Assembly (NCBI GenBank): GCA_025331445.1
Contig: JAIWNE010000031.1
Location: 62,001 to 126,000, forward strand
Reading direction: 5' to 3'
Length of the DNA: 64,000 bases
Source of the DNA: Blakeslea trispora
Taxonomy: Eukaryota; Mucoromycota; Mucoromycetes; Mucorales; Choanephoraceae
Within the stretch, counting starts at the first letter, position 1. Each line of letters opens with the position of its first letter. Of the stretch, positions 21,643-33,213 are shown in pieces. The notes beneath the pieces were generated by a model. It was given only the letters and a program-made list of their open reading frames with translations, was not told the origin of the DNA and searched no databases. Position numbers and translations under genes: made by a program.

Positions 21643-24600
21643 ATGGCGACTGACAATAAAAAGAATAATCCTGACTGCCTTGAGCAGAACAAGAACAGTT
21701 GGTCAGATTTTGTTTATTCTTCCCCGAGCTCACCTCATTCTCAGCAACCAAAACAGCAGCAGCAACAACAACAACAACAACAACAACAACAGCAACAACA
21801 TCACCAAGGCGAATTCAACCTGGAATCGATGTTTACAGCACAGCATATGCCAGAATCAAATAGTCGCAGACACTCGCTTTCAGTCGGCGAAATGCATTTG
21901 CATTCATTTGACAACCAACAGCATAAATACGATATAGAGCAATTGTTTGGTGCTTCTTTACCTTCCTCATGGTCTTCTTCTAGTTCTGGCACAGCATCCA
22001 CTTCTCATCATCACCATAGCAATAACAACAATGTGGACATGATACCACATCGTCGTGCGCTTTCTCTCCGACTGGACTTGGGACCGACGCAGCCTATTGA
22101 TATGCATCACCGTGCTTCCTTTTCTACTACATCACCCACTACACCTGCTTTCTTTTCGCCTAGTTTCTTGGATGCACTAAAACAAGAGGACGATATGATG
22201 TTTGATCATTATCATCCTCATCACTCTACGCCACACCATATCTCTGAAGATATGGTACATGATTTCATGTTGAACCAACAATCTCAGCACCAACACCAGC
22301 AACACCAGCATCCCCTTCAACAACACCAACAACACCAGCAACAACAACAACAGCAACAGCATACTACTATTACCACACCTACCAGTAATGGTACTATTAC
22401 TCCCTCTATCATCAGCACAAATGATGATGTCAATCACCTAACCAATTACTGGCTTTTAAATCACCAAACACCACCACCACCAGCACATATCCATCGCAAA
22501 TCCTCTACTTCCTCTGTTTCTTCTGCAAACAATATGTGTCACTCGCCCTCCCAATCATCCATGAATGTGACTTCTACTCCATCTCCAACCTCCAACATGA
22601 CGATGGTCTATCAGCAGCAGCATCCCTCTATTCCCGAAGAAGAAGACGAGGATATGGATGCTAGTCTGCGCAACCAATCAATCACTACACGTATGCTACA
22701 GGGTGCCAACAATACAGCCATGATGAAACCTTTGATCCAAAAATATCTTGCATCCTCAGAGGACGAACGAAGAATCATGATTCTTACCAGCAGGGTTGCA
22801 CAAAAGAGTTATGGTACCGAAAAAAGGTAAATAAGGCATCTACAAATGATAAAACACATTCTGATAAAGTTACGATTTTTATTTTAGGTTCTTATGTCCT
22901 CCTCCATCCACCATTTTGTTAGGTGCTTCTTGGCATACAATGACCAATGATGGTCTCTCAGGCAAGCCTTTACCACCCAATCTTGTAATACAGATCTCTG
23001 GTGAAAAGACGAGTCAAAACGGACTGGTTGAATGGCAGTATGATGGTAACAATATGGAGAGTCATCGCGACATTCCATTGCTAAGTAGTAACAACAATTC
23101 TGGCGTCATTGGCTATTGTGTATCCAAGCACCTTCACATCAATGATGCGGACGAAAAACGAAAGCGAGTCGAGGTTTTGGTCAAAATAAGCTTAGCCAAC
23201 AACGTCTTGTTAGGCACGTTTGCTTCAAAAGGAATTAAGGTTATCAGTAAGCCTTCAAAGAAAAGACAAAGTGTGAAAAACATGGAGCGTAAGTTTCTTT
23301 CTTTGTTTATTACGCCTCTTAATATGATTGTGTAACCTTGTTTGTAATAGTCTGTATTCATCATGGAACCACCATTTCTTTGTTCAATCGTATTCGATCA
23401 CAAACTGTATCCACAAAATATTTAGGTGTTTCCTCTGGGGCTGACAATCCTACTGGCACTTGTTTTGTAGCAAGAACAAGTTCTTGGGATCCTTTTGTCA
23501 TTTGGATAGTTGACACCACACGCTCCCCTGAGAGCCAACCTCAACCATTACCACACCATCCTGATAACCCCCATTTTCCTGCTCCACCTACCATCGCAAT
23601 GCAGACGTGCCCAGGACAAACACCAGTTGCCATTCATTATAACCAAACTATTGTGCTTCAATGCGTTACAACTGGTCTCGTGAGTCCAGTCATGGTGATT
23701 CGAAAGGTAGACAAAGGTAGTATGACCATGGGTGGTAATCGAGTCGATGATCTCTCAAGCCCTACTGGAGGCGAATGTGGTGATGAAGCCCTTGGTGATC
23801 CTGTCTCTCAACTTCACAAGGTAGCATTTCAAATTGTCCAAGATCCTTCTGTTGCACATCATAACAAAATGAACTATAACCCATCAGCACAACACTCTCA
23901 GCACCCTCACTTGATGCAGGAATGGCAATTACCCCAATTAAGCCAAGCAGTCACTTATTTAGCCTGTTTGGACAATGTAGTGGGCATGCACAAAACTAAT
24001 ACTGAACGAACTTTTGTTTTAACACGTCCTATTCCTCCTTCTGTCGATTCCTCCAGTTTGCTGTCGTCTTCTTGGTCTACTGCTGATAGTTTTGAGAACT
24101 TTGACTTCATGCCTTCAATGCAACAACAACAACAACAACAAAATGGCGCTAACATGAACGGTCATACAAATGGTGGCGGAGGTAAGATGACTCGTAAGCG
24201 TCGTGTCTCGTGCGATGTGACAGGCAAGCCTTTGATGGCCCCCATGCTCAAGAACAATAGCAGTAATCGACGTCGGGTCAATTCATTGAATGACAATCTC
24301 TTTTATAAGCAAGAACAAGCTGGTGGCGCTGGTCGTCGTAGTAGCATCTCATCAGATCGCCGTAGCAGCATTGGATCTGACCATGGATATTATCATCAAT
24401 TAAACAGTGGCGCCTGTTGGACAGAGGATGTGTCAGATGTTTCTGTCTGGACCATCGTTGGAACAGACTGTGCTAGCTATAAATTCTGGGCACCACCTTC
24501 CATGAGTGATCTGAATTCACCTTTTACTTCAAGCACAGCAAGCCCAATCACACCATTCCCTGTACTTACCACAAGCTATACTCATCTTATTCACAGCAAG

Positions 24601-24855
24601 CAGCCTCAGCAACAACATATACTACATCTACAAGGTCAAAACTTTACAAGAGATATCTCCATATGGTTTGGGGATGTCAAATCGCCACGTACTGACTACA
24701 AGTCGAAAGACTCTATAAGTTGTGTTGTTCCTGATGTTCAAGAAATGATGGATAGCTCTTCAACTCTTCATGAAAAGTCACAACACAAACTTCCACTTTT
24801 GTTTGTTCGAGGTGATGGTGTCATTTACAACACAGATATGTTTTACACTTTTTAA
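21643..24855 (+). CDS. CSL family (CBF1/Su(H)/LAG-1) transcription factor
   Basis: Three exons: 21643-22826, 22888-23288, 23351-24855, giving 1,029 aa. The N-terminal ~380 aa is disordered and rich in Q, H, S and N (poly-Q around residues 37-52 and again near 230). The core starts near 380: QKSYGTEKRFLCPPPSTILL spans the exon 1/2 junction and marks the N-terminal Rel-like DNA-binding domain. FNRIRSQTVSTKYL (540-553) and GTCFVARTSSWDPFVIW (from 564) are the β-trefoil region. A C-terminal IPT-like segment (HILHLQGQNFTRDISIWFGD) follows an insertion-rich linker with more poly-Q. CSL proteins bind GTGRGAA-type sites. Fungi lack Notch, and S. pombe Cbf11/Cbf12 act in cell adhesion and lipid genes. 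Long inserts and tails are typical of fungal class F members. Confidence 0.9.
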
Positions 24856-27800
24856 TGTGTATTATATGGCAAGCTTTTATCCATCTCCATCTTGTTGGCC
24901 TACTAATGCATAACCAAATATTCTTTTTTCTCTCTCTTTTTCTATTATGACAATTATGAAGTCTATGCTACCTTTGTAAATAACCCCGTCTTTTTTTTTA
25001 AAAAAAACAAAGAAAAAGAACAGCAATTCTTGTATTATGTTTTTTTTTCAGTTCAAATAAAATCATTCAAAAGAACATCTATTTGTCTGTTAGCATTGTG
25101 TTTCTTGTACATCTTGAAGACTACTTTGTATAAAGAAGAAGGGGGTAGGCTTTATCTTTATACTATATGAACTGCCATACTAAGCTTTATGTATGAAAGC
25201 CCCAATTATCTACAAGCAGTTATTGTTGCTACAATGGTTCATAATGTACAACAGGTTAATGCTATTACGAAATAAAAAAAGCATATAACCTTTAATTACT
25301 CTAGTGGTTTGTAATGAAATAGAGGCCTACGACAGCTAGTGAAGAGTAGATGGTTTATAAATATATGCAAACTCTCTTCATTGAGAAACACAATCGTTCC
25401 AGAACTATCAAACAGCTATACAATCATCCAATCTGCTTAAAGCAACTGATTTATTATTCAGTACTTTACAGACAGAGTTCTTTTTTTTTGCTGTATGTAT
25501 TTCAAAAAAAATACCATGACATTTGTTAGATTTCTAGTTCATTTCGGTAGCCTTTTTTTTTAGATCTAGTCTTTTAGCTTTAATACTTTTGACAAGTACT
25601 CAACAAGTAAGAACCATATAGTTGTGTATGCGAATCACATAGAACTTTATCTTTCTTGAGCAGACAGTTCGTATTGAATACACAAGAATTTTTGCAATTA
25701 AAACTTCGGTCATCTTTGAATCAGTGTAACCTCATCATTTTTGACAATTGAGTTTAAAAATAAATCAGGAACACAAGCTAATTTTGATGGTCAGATTTCT
25801 TTCCTTGTCACAAAGATTTTAGTTCTTAGCCAAGATCTGCAAATGATTTCGTGATCGAACTTGAGAATTTTATTCTGAATTTGAGTGTGCGCAGATGCTT
25901 CAGTGTATCGCTGATGTAGGAGTGTGCCACTGTCTAGGACGTATGAGTCTAACTCAGTTTGGCTTACTCTTTCATACGTATTTCTCTTGATTCGATAAAC
26001 TTTTTCAAGCTTCATCTCTTTGGGTCTGTTATTTTTCAACTATGTTTGCGGACTAATAATGATGTCAACTAGGTAAACAGACAACGGTGTAATGCTGTTT
26101 GATCTGAAAAATTAAATTTCATAAATTAAGATAGAAAAAAAGTCTCTTGCGGATCCTGTCACCAAGTTTTGTGAAGGTGAGATAACTATACATGTTTTTT
26201 TTTTGTAGAAAAGTTAACTGATCCTCCTATTGTTGGTCATTATTGCGTATCAAACAAACTTTTTCCAATCTTGGTTCATGGATTTGCAAGCTTAGATCGA
26301 TCATCGTTTTGTTTTTCAAGAAGATGGAGCAGTTTGTCATACCAGCACCATGTCACACTACTGGAAGATTTAGCACATGATTAAAGGGCTTGAATTCGAC
26401 TTTACTCAAAAAAGTGATTTAAATCCTATTGAGCACTTGTGGGAGGACACTTAAAAAAGAGAGGCAGAAAGCCAAAGACTCGGTATAAATCATTTTGAAG
26501 ATTTAGAAGAGGAGTTTACAAGACAATGGAATGCGATCAGTATGAAGCTGATAGCCCATTTAATTAAAAATATGAAATGTAGATGCGAAGCAATAATCAT
26601 GGCAAAAAAAAGTAATACTAATCATTATGAGTTCACCTCTAAACTCTCTAAACCGACGTTGATTAAAAATTGTACTTGTTTTAATACCATTTTGATACTC
26701 TAAAGATTTTTTGTACTATCATGCATTTATCGGTATATTTCAAAGAACAAGAATCAGTTTGATATCGTTGTAAAAACAAGAGCAATAATAACATAAGCAG
26801 CAATAAATACTTTAATATGAAAACTATTTAAAACAAAAAGGATCCAGTTTTGTCCTTGAAGCAGAGTGACGGATGCCATAAAAAATTTCTGTAGTAATAT
26901 AGCTTACAAGATACTAGTCAGCATATACTAGACTGTTTATCTGCTCGCATTGCGCTTGACATAATGGTACAGTATTATTCAAAGCACGTATTTGAGACTC
27001 AAAATAAGAATAGTCTTGAAAAGCAGAGAGGAGTACCCAGAATTAACTCCTACCATGGTGATGAGGCTTTTATAACAAAGGAGAGTATAGATAGAACATG
27101 ATTCTTTTTTTTAGCCTATACTTTCTGTAATCAGTGTTAAGCTCTGATTGTTGTGCTATTGCTCACCTTCGATTCGGATATCTAAAGAAGTTTTTAGCCT
27201 GTATTCTCACAGTACCGTTAATCCAAAACACATCGACGATAAGTGTTTATGGTTTTGTTCCATTTATAGGAGAAAAAGAGACTTTTAGTCCTGATGATGC
27301 CATTCACAAGATATTTTCAGCTGTTCATTTAGTCTATAAAAGTCAAGGACAGTAAACAACCAAAGGAGCACTTGCAGAATTCTTTTAAATTGCTGACTAG
27401 GGTTTTGTCTTCTGTTGCTGTTCTTGAGATCCTCAACAAGGTCTATATCAAACTTGTTGAAGCTAGCACTAATAACACCTACTTATCTTCTTTTGAACAG
27501 CTTTGATTCTGTACAATACATGTAGTTTTACAGGGCTTTAGTATTTAAATCACATACTGTTTTTCAACATTGGCAACCTATAGGTTTTGCTTATTCTATG
27601 CTCTCTTTTTTTTTCTTAAACAATCTTTATGAGTAAAAAATAATAGTGAGCATGTAGATACACAGGAGAAAATTGTCAGCCCTTTCCCATGCTGTCATGA
27701 TGCTGCCTATAATATGAAAGGTATAAAAGAAAGTAACATGAGCGTTTATCTATGCAATCAATTTAAAGCGTTTGTTCACAGTTACATAGTAAAGAGAAGA

Positions 27801-28567
27801 CGTAACGATACAGACCATAAAAAATTAGAAAATAAGCGCATGATGATATATACAGAGAAGAAGGAACAAAGACATATTGAAGAATCATTCTCCCAGATAT
27901 ACACAAAGATGGATCGTCTTTTGATAGAATAAGTTAGAAAATACCTGAAATGCTAAACATCTTGGTGGTGGGATTTATTTTTTCCGCCTAAACCCTGCAT
28001 ACAAGAAAAATAGCACTTGCAAACAAATGTCATAAAGCCAAAAAGTGATAACAACAATAATAAAGACCAACGATATAGGACGTTGCTTTTATTAATTTAA
28101 ACAAGATTGGATGCAATTTGACCAACATGAAAGAATGTAAAGATTTTTAGTCTTCATAGAGAATAAGATTCTATATCTCAGATCAGATTAAAAAAGCTGA
28201 TTGTCTATCGAGATTATGGGTCATTGCACTATCCTGAGTTTACGTGCTTTTGAGCAGTTTCGATCTGCGGTCAAGAGTGTATCCTGACTAAAAAGCCTCT
28301 AGAGATACTTGAATGTAAAGAGCTACTGTCTAAGCTTATGTAATTAATTTACTTATTGATATGCAATTTTCTCATTTCTTTTTTTTTTTTGTTAGTGCAG
28401 TTTGAATTTTTTTGTGCACAATCTATTTTGGGAAATGGTGTATATTTCCATCGCTCTCTTTTTTAATAATTTTTTCCTTTTCTTTATTCTTTTAGTTGAA
28501 AGGACATGAAAGTGAAAGCCAGCTATAAATCCACATCATATTCTCCCTATGCACCCAAGTAAAGCGA
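24856..28567. other. Gene-poor spacer with transposon debris
   Basis: 3.7 kb without a supported intact gene. It holds the Tc1-like remnant at 26305-26603. A weak match between DNA near 25723 (GTGTAACCTCATCATT) and the reverse complement near 26620-26640 might be that element's degraded ends. A ~100-codon open segment (about 27633-27932, plus) encodes a hydrophilic, Lys/Arg-rich peptide (HSYIVKRRRNDTDHKKLENK) with no recognised family and an in-frame stop just upstream; it is probably a fragment. The last few hundred bases are the T-rich promoter of the PHD-finger gene. Confidence 0.5.
26305..26603 (+). pseudogene. Tc1/mariner transposase C-terminal remnant
   Basis: The plus strand reads VFQEDGAVCHTS, a stop, a spacer, SDLNPIEHLWEDT, a second stop, then KREAESQRLG...LEEEFTRQWNAIS...CRCEAIIMA. 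This is the order of the second half of a Tc1 DDE transposase (catalytic-Asp FQxDxAxxH region with an acidic residue at the Asp-equivalent position, PDLNPIEHLW block with the third carboxylate, C-terminal helix). At least two in-frame stops make it dead. The N-terminal half is not recognisable upstream. Confidence 0.75.
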
Positions 28568-29761
28568 ATGAATGCACAAGTAGTCTGCAAACTCACTCTC
28601 GATGTATTTAGAGATTCAACTGTGCACACTTCAATAGAAAACCTTCAGCCAACTGAAAGACCAAGACAGCTTAGACACAATCAACTTCATGACAAGGAGG
28701 ATTCAAAGGAGAACGGACACAACCATACGTCCGCACGATCAACGAACACAGATGGTATTCGACGGGATACAGCATATCGTAAGCCCCTTCGAGTCATTCC
28801 ACAGACATTCAATCATAAAGCTGAACCCACTTCAAAGCGTCCTATAATGGGTGGTAAAACGATTGGCGCTATCCAACAATCAAAAGAAATCATGTCTTCT
28901 AAAGAGCTCAGATTACTCAGCCGCCGAATTGACCCTCATCAGCCACTAGCATCGCCTCACGCATCACCCACCAAACCTCCTCTGCCTGTACTTACATTAC
29001 CTGAAGAAAAGAAAAGGAAGAAAAGAAGCCGACGTCCACTTGAATGTACACCATGTCAAAAAATCTACAAGACTCGTGCAGGGTTATCCTATCATCTAAA
29101 CAAATGCCAACATAGAAAAAAACAAAACAGCAGCGTCATTGTCCAGTGTGTTTGCAGCAATCCCTCAAAAAGTGATGGCACAATGATTGAATGTGTTCAA
29201 TGTCACACTTGGCTTCATACTAGATGTATGGGTGGTGTTGCACAAGAGAATAAGTTCTGTTGCCCACGATGTGATACCACTAACCAGACCAATCAAAATG
29301 AAACAAAGCCAGTCAATAATGAAAGTGAAGGTGAATTAGCTGAAGATGAAGAACACTTACTTGAAGACGGAAGAATGATTTCATTGTCGGCCCTTTATTC
29401 GGCTGAAGAAACAAGCAAAAACCTGGTAGAATCGTTTAAACAGGTCCAAGAAGAAGAAGAAGCAAACTATTTTGATACATTCAATCTGTTTGCTGAAGAT
29501 TTACCACATCATATGGAGGAAGATGAAGAAGATTTTCAGTCTCTGTCACTACCCCCTTCAAGCATTTTCGATGATCAAGACTTTACTCAGTTCGATTGGT
29601 GTCAGCCGGATGAAGTGCCTTCTCTTTTGTTTTCTTCCGACAACACACCTTCCAATTTCGACGATTTAGCTTTATCTTCCGCCGATGTTCAAGAACAGCA
29701 CCAGCAAGCGGACTGGTTCCACTTTGCCAACTTTGAGTTTGATTTCACTTCTGATATCTAG
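28568..29761 (+). CDS. C2H2-like zinc finger plus PHD finger protein
   Basis: Single-exon frame of 397 aa. An N-terminal polar region precedes a zinc finger with C160, C163, H176 and C180 or H182 (CTPCQKIYKTRAGLSYHLNK), introduced by a basic KKRKKRSRR stretch that could be an NLS. A PHD finger follows at 194-235: C194-x-C196, C209-x2-C212, H217-x2-C220, C232-x2-C235, with TWLHTRCMG. The rest is very acidic (EEEEANYF, DLPHHMEEDEEDFQS) and aromatic/Asp-rich to the end, as in acidic activation domains. PHD fingers read histone-tail lysine methylation, so a chromatin-linked transcription regulator is likely. The exact orthologue is not recognised. Confidence 0.86.
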   Translation: MNAQVVCKLTLDVFRDSTVHTSIENLQPTERPRQLRHNQLHDKEDSKENGHNHTSARSTNTDGIRRDTAYRKPLRVIPQTFNHKAEPTSKRPIMGGKTIGAIQQSKEIMSSKELRLLSRRIDPHQPLASPHASPTKPPLPVLTLPEEKKRKKRSRRPLECTPCQKIYKTRAGLSYHLNKCQHRKKQNSSVIVQCVCSNPSKSDGTMIECVQCHTWLHTRCMGGVAQENKFCCPRCDTTNQTNQNETKPVNNESEGELAEDEEHLLEDGRMISLSALYSAEETSKNLVESFKQVQEEEEANYFDTFNLFAEDLPHHMEEDEEDFQSLSLPPSSIFDDQDFTQFDWCQPDEVPSLLFSSDNTPSNFDDLALSSADVQEQHQQADWFHFANFEFDFTSDI

Positions 29762-29984
29762 ATTCTGTTCAACTACATACAACCTCATTCCCCCCCCCCT
29801 CTCTTCTTTTATAGCTACTAAAAAACATACACACACACGCATACACAGAGCATATAACTTTTACCTGATAATAAAAAGTTTATTTATTTCATACATGTAA
29901 CAAAGTCAAACCATTGTATTATATTGAATAACTTTCAAGCATACACAAATGCTGATGTTTCAAATTGCTGTCTTTATTACATGA

Positions 29985-30851
29985 AGGGCTTGCCAAACAA
30001 TCAGATAGCTTAATGGTAGAATACCTGCAAAATCCACACAAATTACCAATGAAAAACATTTCACAACCTTCTCTTTTTTTAGTTTGCTTTTGCTAGATAA
30101 GGCTGAGCTCAGACGAATAAGAAGAATATGTACACACAATCATACGCGACTCTCAACACAGTTCGATATGTCCTGATGCTTATGTATAGACACATTATCC
30201 ATTGCAAGATGATATCCTTTGAAAGATCCATGCTTATTCATGATGTTCAAAGTCGCTACAATACAATTGAAGCAATAACCAATAACTGTTCCGCCATTAC
30301 CTTCTCCAGTGATATTCAAACTGCCAGAGTCAGTTTTCTGCTTCCTTTAAGGTGCAGTTGCTCTAAGAGACTTGGCCTTCATATTGACTACATTATATGG
30401 GGTCATATTCCCAATAATTGTAACTGCTTTGTCCTTGTGTTGGGTGTTACAACAACTGTATGCTCCTCCCTTTTTTTATACTTAGTCATGGAACGCATCA
30501 TATTTATATGAGAAGCTGCTTCGCTAATGAAGACATGATTGCTTTCAAGATTCAAATCAGTTTGCTCCCAGTGCTTTAACCTTCTGAGAACTGCTGTTTT
30601 TAACAGAATGAAAATACGCCCATTTCAAGCTGATTTTAGATTTCACTGTTGACGGGGAAATCTTTGTGAGCATCATTCACGATGGATGGTCTTCCCACCT
30701 TCGCAACTTTCATCAGATGATCCATTTGAATGTCCTCATTGTTTTCGGTCTGTTGCATCTTTTTTTTAAAGATTGTTGTGCTGTTCGAAGCCAATGATAT
30801 TTTCCAAAGAGGGCAATTGACAGCATCTACTTCCATAAAATTATGACCCAA
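29985..30851 (-). pseudogene. Dead Tc1/IS630-type DDE transposase
   Basis: Read on the minus strand in several frames, the motifs fall in the right order: a winged-helix start with VGRPSIVNDAHK; VFISEAASHINMMRS (family VFIDEAGFH, catalytic Asp replaced by Ser); GGTVIGYCFNCIVATLNIMN; FKGYHLAMDNVSIHKHQDI (second catalytic Asp kept); SSYSSELSLI (family PPYSPELNPIE); KSKLKKEKVVK at the C-terminus. Frameshifts and stops separate the blocks. It lies downstream of the PHD gene. No clear terminal inverted repeats were found by eye. Confidence 0.8.
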
Positions 30852-31714
30852 AGCCTTTCAAAGTTGCTTGTTATTTTACCAGTTTAAGCTGGAGAGCTAC
30901 ACAAGAAGAAACACAACCATTGAAACAGAAGCAAATAAAGATAAATGCTGTATGGCTGCTTGTATATCATAATTAGTTAACTAGCTTGCATTATTTTTCT
31001 TTACTGATATAAGAGCATTCTATTCTTTCTTTTACTGCAGAGCAACTAACAGTAATTGTTGTAGATGATCTATGTCAAACACTTCTCTTTAATTGCTAAG
31101 AATGAGGATCTAATCTTTTTGTATCGTTAAACAAGAAAAAAGGTGTTCATTGATATAGAACAAGAGTCGGACTGATTTACGTGCACAAAGGAAAAACAAA
31201 AATCAATATATCAGCTAATGAGAACACTAATCAGTAATGTGGTCACTCTGCTTTATAAAAACAAAGAAAAATTCTTTCTCCTTTTTTCTTTTCTCTAATT
31301 AATATAAACAATCAATACACTACATAAAGGTGACAAAGCAGTTCATTAGACTATGGGTTATATGCTAATGATTGTTTAGATAAACATGTTAGATGCTTCT
31401 TGTTATTTATGCTATATGCAAAAGAGGAATTACTTAGAAAAGAGGTAGGCTTTTTATTATGATAGTTGTCACCTATTTGTATTGATTAAACTCGATGAAC
31501 CCTTCCTACTCATTCTCTCTTTTCTCTTTTCCAGAGTGGAGGTAAGTTGTCCATTCAAGAGCCACATACATTTGAGAAAAAAAATACTAAATCATGTTTA
31601 CATTTTAGTCTTTCTAGGCTTGTGAGCACATTAGATATAAGTGGTAGGTTGATCCAAACAAGCAAATCATTAACACGTTGTCAATAACTATGGCTTAGAA
31701 CAAAATTAAAAAGA
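30852..31714. other. Intergenic, no gene seen
   Basis: AT-rich DNA with short spurious frames. A possible splice-like GTAAGT near 31551 lies upstream of the acidic-protein copy, but no exon could be tied to it. Confidence 0.4.
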
Positions 31715-32324
31715 TGTGTTTGAGGACTGTCTGGAATACCTGGAAGATCCAGAAGTGATTATAGTAGCTGAAGAAGAAGACGAAGGAGAAGAGGAAGAAG
31801 TGTATGAAGATGCTCACGAAGAGCTAAGTGAGCCTGAAGTTATAGCCGTCGAAGAAATAGAAGAAGTCATAGTAATAGAAGATGAAGAAGATGAAGAAGA
31901 TGAAGAAGATGAAGAAGATGAAGAAGATGAAGAAGATGAAGAAGATGAAGAAGATGAAGAAGATGAAGAAGATGAAGAAGAGCTCTTAATACACGAAATG
32001 CTTCATGATTACGAATATACCAAAATCAAGTCAGAAACAGTAGAAGAAGCAGAATGATGCAGTCTATATGAGTACAAAGAATTAGAGCCTTGCAGTCAAA
32101 AAAGAAAGTTAGAAGACGAAAAATATGATGATGATTGCGTGACAAAGGCAATAAAATGCTTGGTAGATAAGGCCGCTTTTACTAGAAAGTACTTGATACC
32201 AGCAATCGAAAAAATGGTGATGAAAAATGCATGCAACGTGAATGTCCTTAATTGTGACTTTGTTGAACTATATATTAGATACTCTAAACACAATAAATGC
32301 ATATTACCACGACATCAAGCCTAA
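31715..32324 (+). pseudogene. Acidic-protein paralogue, plus-strand copy with nonsense codon
   Basis: The reading frame begins VFEDCLEYLEDPEVIIVAEE and is identical at its start to the minus-strand copy at 32710-33213. An expanded DEE repeat follows, then a TGA at 32055-32057. Where the partner has Glu-Cys-Cys, this copy has Glu-stop-Cys. After the stop the same frame continues with homologous LYEYKELEPCSQKRKLED and then a different, well-composed tail (DKAAFTRKYLIPAIEKMVMK) to 32324. It also lacks an in-frame ATG; the nearest ATG at 31713 is in another frame. Either this is a pseudogene or unseen splicing removes the stop. Function unknown. Confidence 0.5.
31881..31980 (+). repeat. 9-bp coding repeat (GATGAAGAA)n
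   Basis: About eleven tandem copies of a 9-nt unit encode Asp-Glu-Glu in the plus-strand acidic paralogue. The minus-strand paralogue has only a few such units, so the array expanded after duplication or contracted in the other copy. Confidence 0.85.
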
Positions 32325-32709
32325 TTTTATGTTTGGTGGTAGATATCTCCCAAAACATATAACCAAGTCTGTGTTTTTCTATACAATACATACTCTTACT
32401 AGTGCGGTGTCTATACATGCCAAACTCTAGAACCAGTCAAGCACCATCATCAACAACACTGACATACAGGGTTTAACAGCAGCAGGTCGTCGATTTATAG
32501 GTCTTGACTTGCTCAGAAGAAACACAAAGAAAAAGAGAAGTATAGCTGCTTCGTATTGTAAAACTTTAGATTTAGGCTAAATACCGATTCAACTTTTATC
32601 AGCAAGCGTATGATAGCCTTTATATTTAAAACAACCTAGTCAACTTTTTGTTGCTAGGTTTGGTATTTATTTGGGGTTTTTTTTTCTTTTTGCCCTGGCA
32701 CTCTGCCTT

Positions 32710-33213
32710 CTAGTTTTCTGGTGCACTCCTTTGCCTCTTGTTCTTTTCTGATTCCTCTAATCTATCACCTTCTTCTTCTTCATCACCTGCAACATCTTCT
32801 AACTTTCGCTTCAGTGCTTGGGTTTCTTTTGATTTGGTTGCATCTGTTTTATCCTTTTCTGTTTTTCTTTTCTTTGCTTGTATCTTCTTTGCGTCTTCTT
32901 TTTCTTCATCATATTCGCCAACTTTGTCTTCTAGCTTTCTCTTCTGACTGCAAGGCTCTAATTCTTTGTATTCATATAAAGTGCAGCATTCTTCTTCATC
33001 ATCTTCTATTATTACGATATCTTCGGTCTCTTCTACGGTTGTTATTTCAAACTCTTCATATGCATCTTCATATTCTTCGTCTTCTTCGTCTTCTTTGTCT
33101 TCTTCGTCTTCTTCTTCAGCTACTATAATCACTTCTGGATCTTCCAGGTATTCCAGACAGTCCTCAAACACGTCTTCCTCTTCTTCAATTTCAACAACTT
33201 CTAGTTCATTTTT
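32710..33213 (-). CDS. Acidic/basic low-complexity protein, minus-strand copy
   Basis: Open from a plausible acceptor (TTATTAG, ending 33214) to a stop at 32710-32712. The exon encodes KNELEVVEIEEEED, then VFEDCLEYLEDPEVIIVAEE, a Glu/Asp-rich stretch, CTLYEYKELEPCSQKRKLED, and a Lys-rich tail with repeated KRKLED/KKRKTEK motifs that look like nuclear localisation signals. A 5' exon with an ATG is expected upstream. A candidate beginning MTTHTSPDQLL near 33440 ends in the wrong splice phase, so I cannot join it. The family is unknown. The intact frame compared with the broken plus copy suggests this is the working member, if either is. Confidence 0.5.
   Translation of the reverse strand, partial: KNELEVVEIEEEEDVFEDCLEYLEDPEVIIVAEEEDEEDKEDEEDEEYEDAYEEFEITTVEETEDIVIIEDDEEECCTLYEYKELEPCSQKRKLEDKVGEYDEEKEDAKKIQAKKRKTEKDKTDATKSKETQALKRKLEDVAGDEEEEGDRLEESEKNKRQRSAPEN

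Noticed and set aside
29995..30045. tRNA-like 5' half with an A-box match (TAGCTTAATGGTAGAA)
   Set aside because: No matching T-arm or acceptor strand follows, and the same bases read on the minus strand are the C-terminal part of the dead IS630-type transposase.
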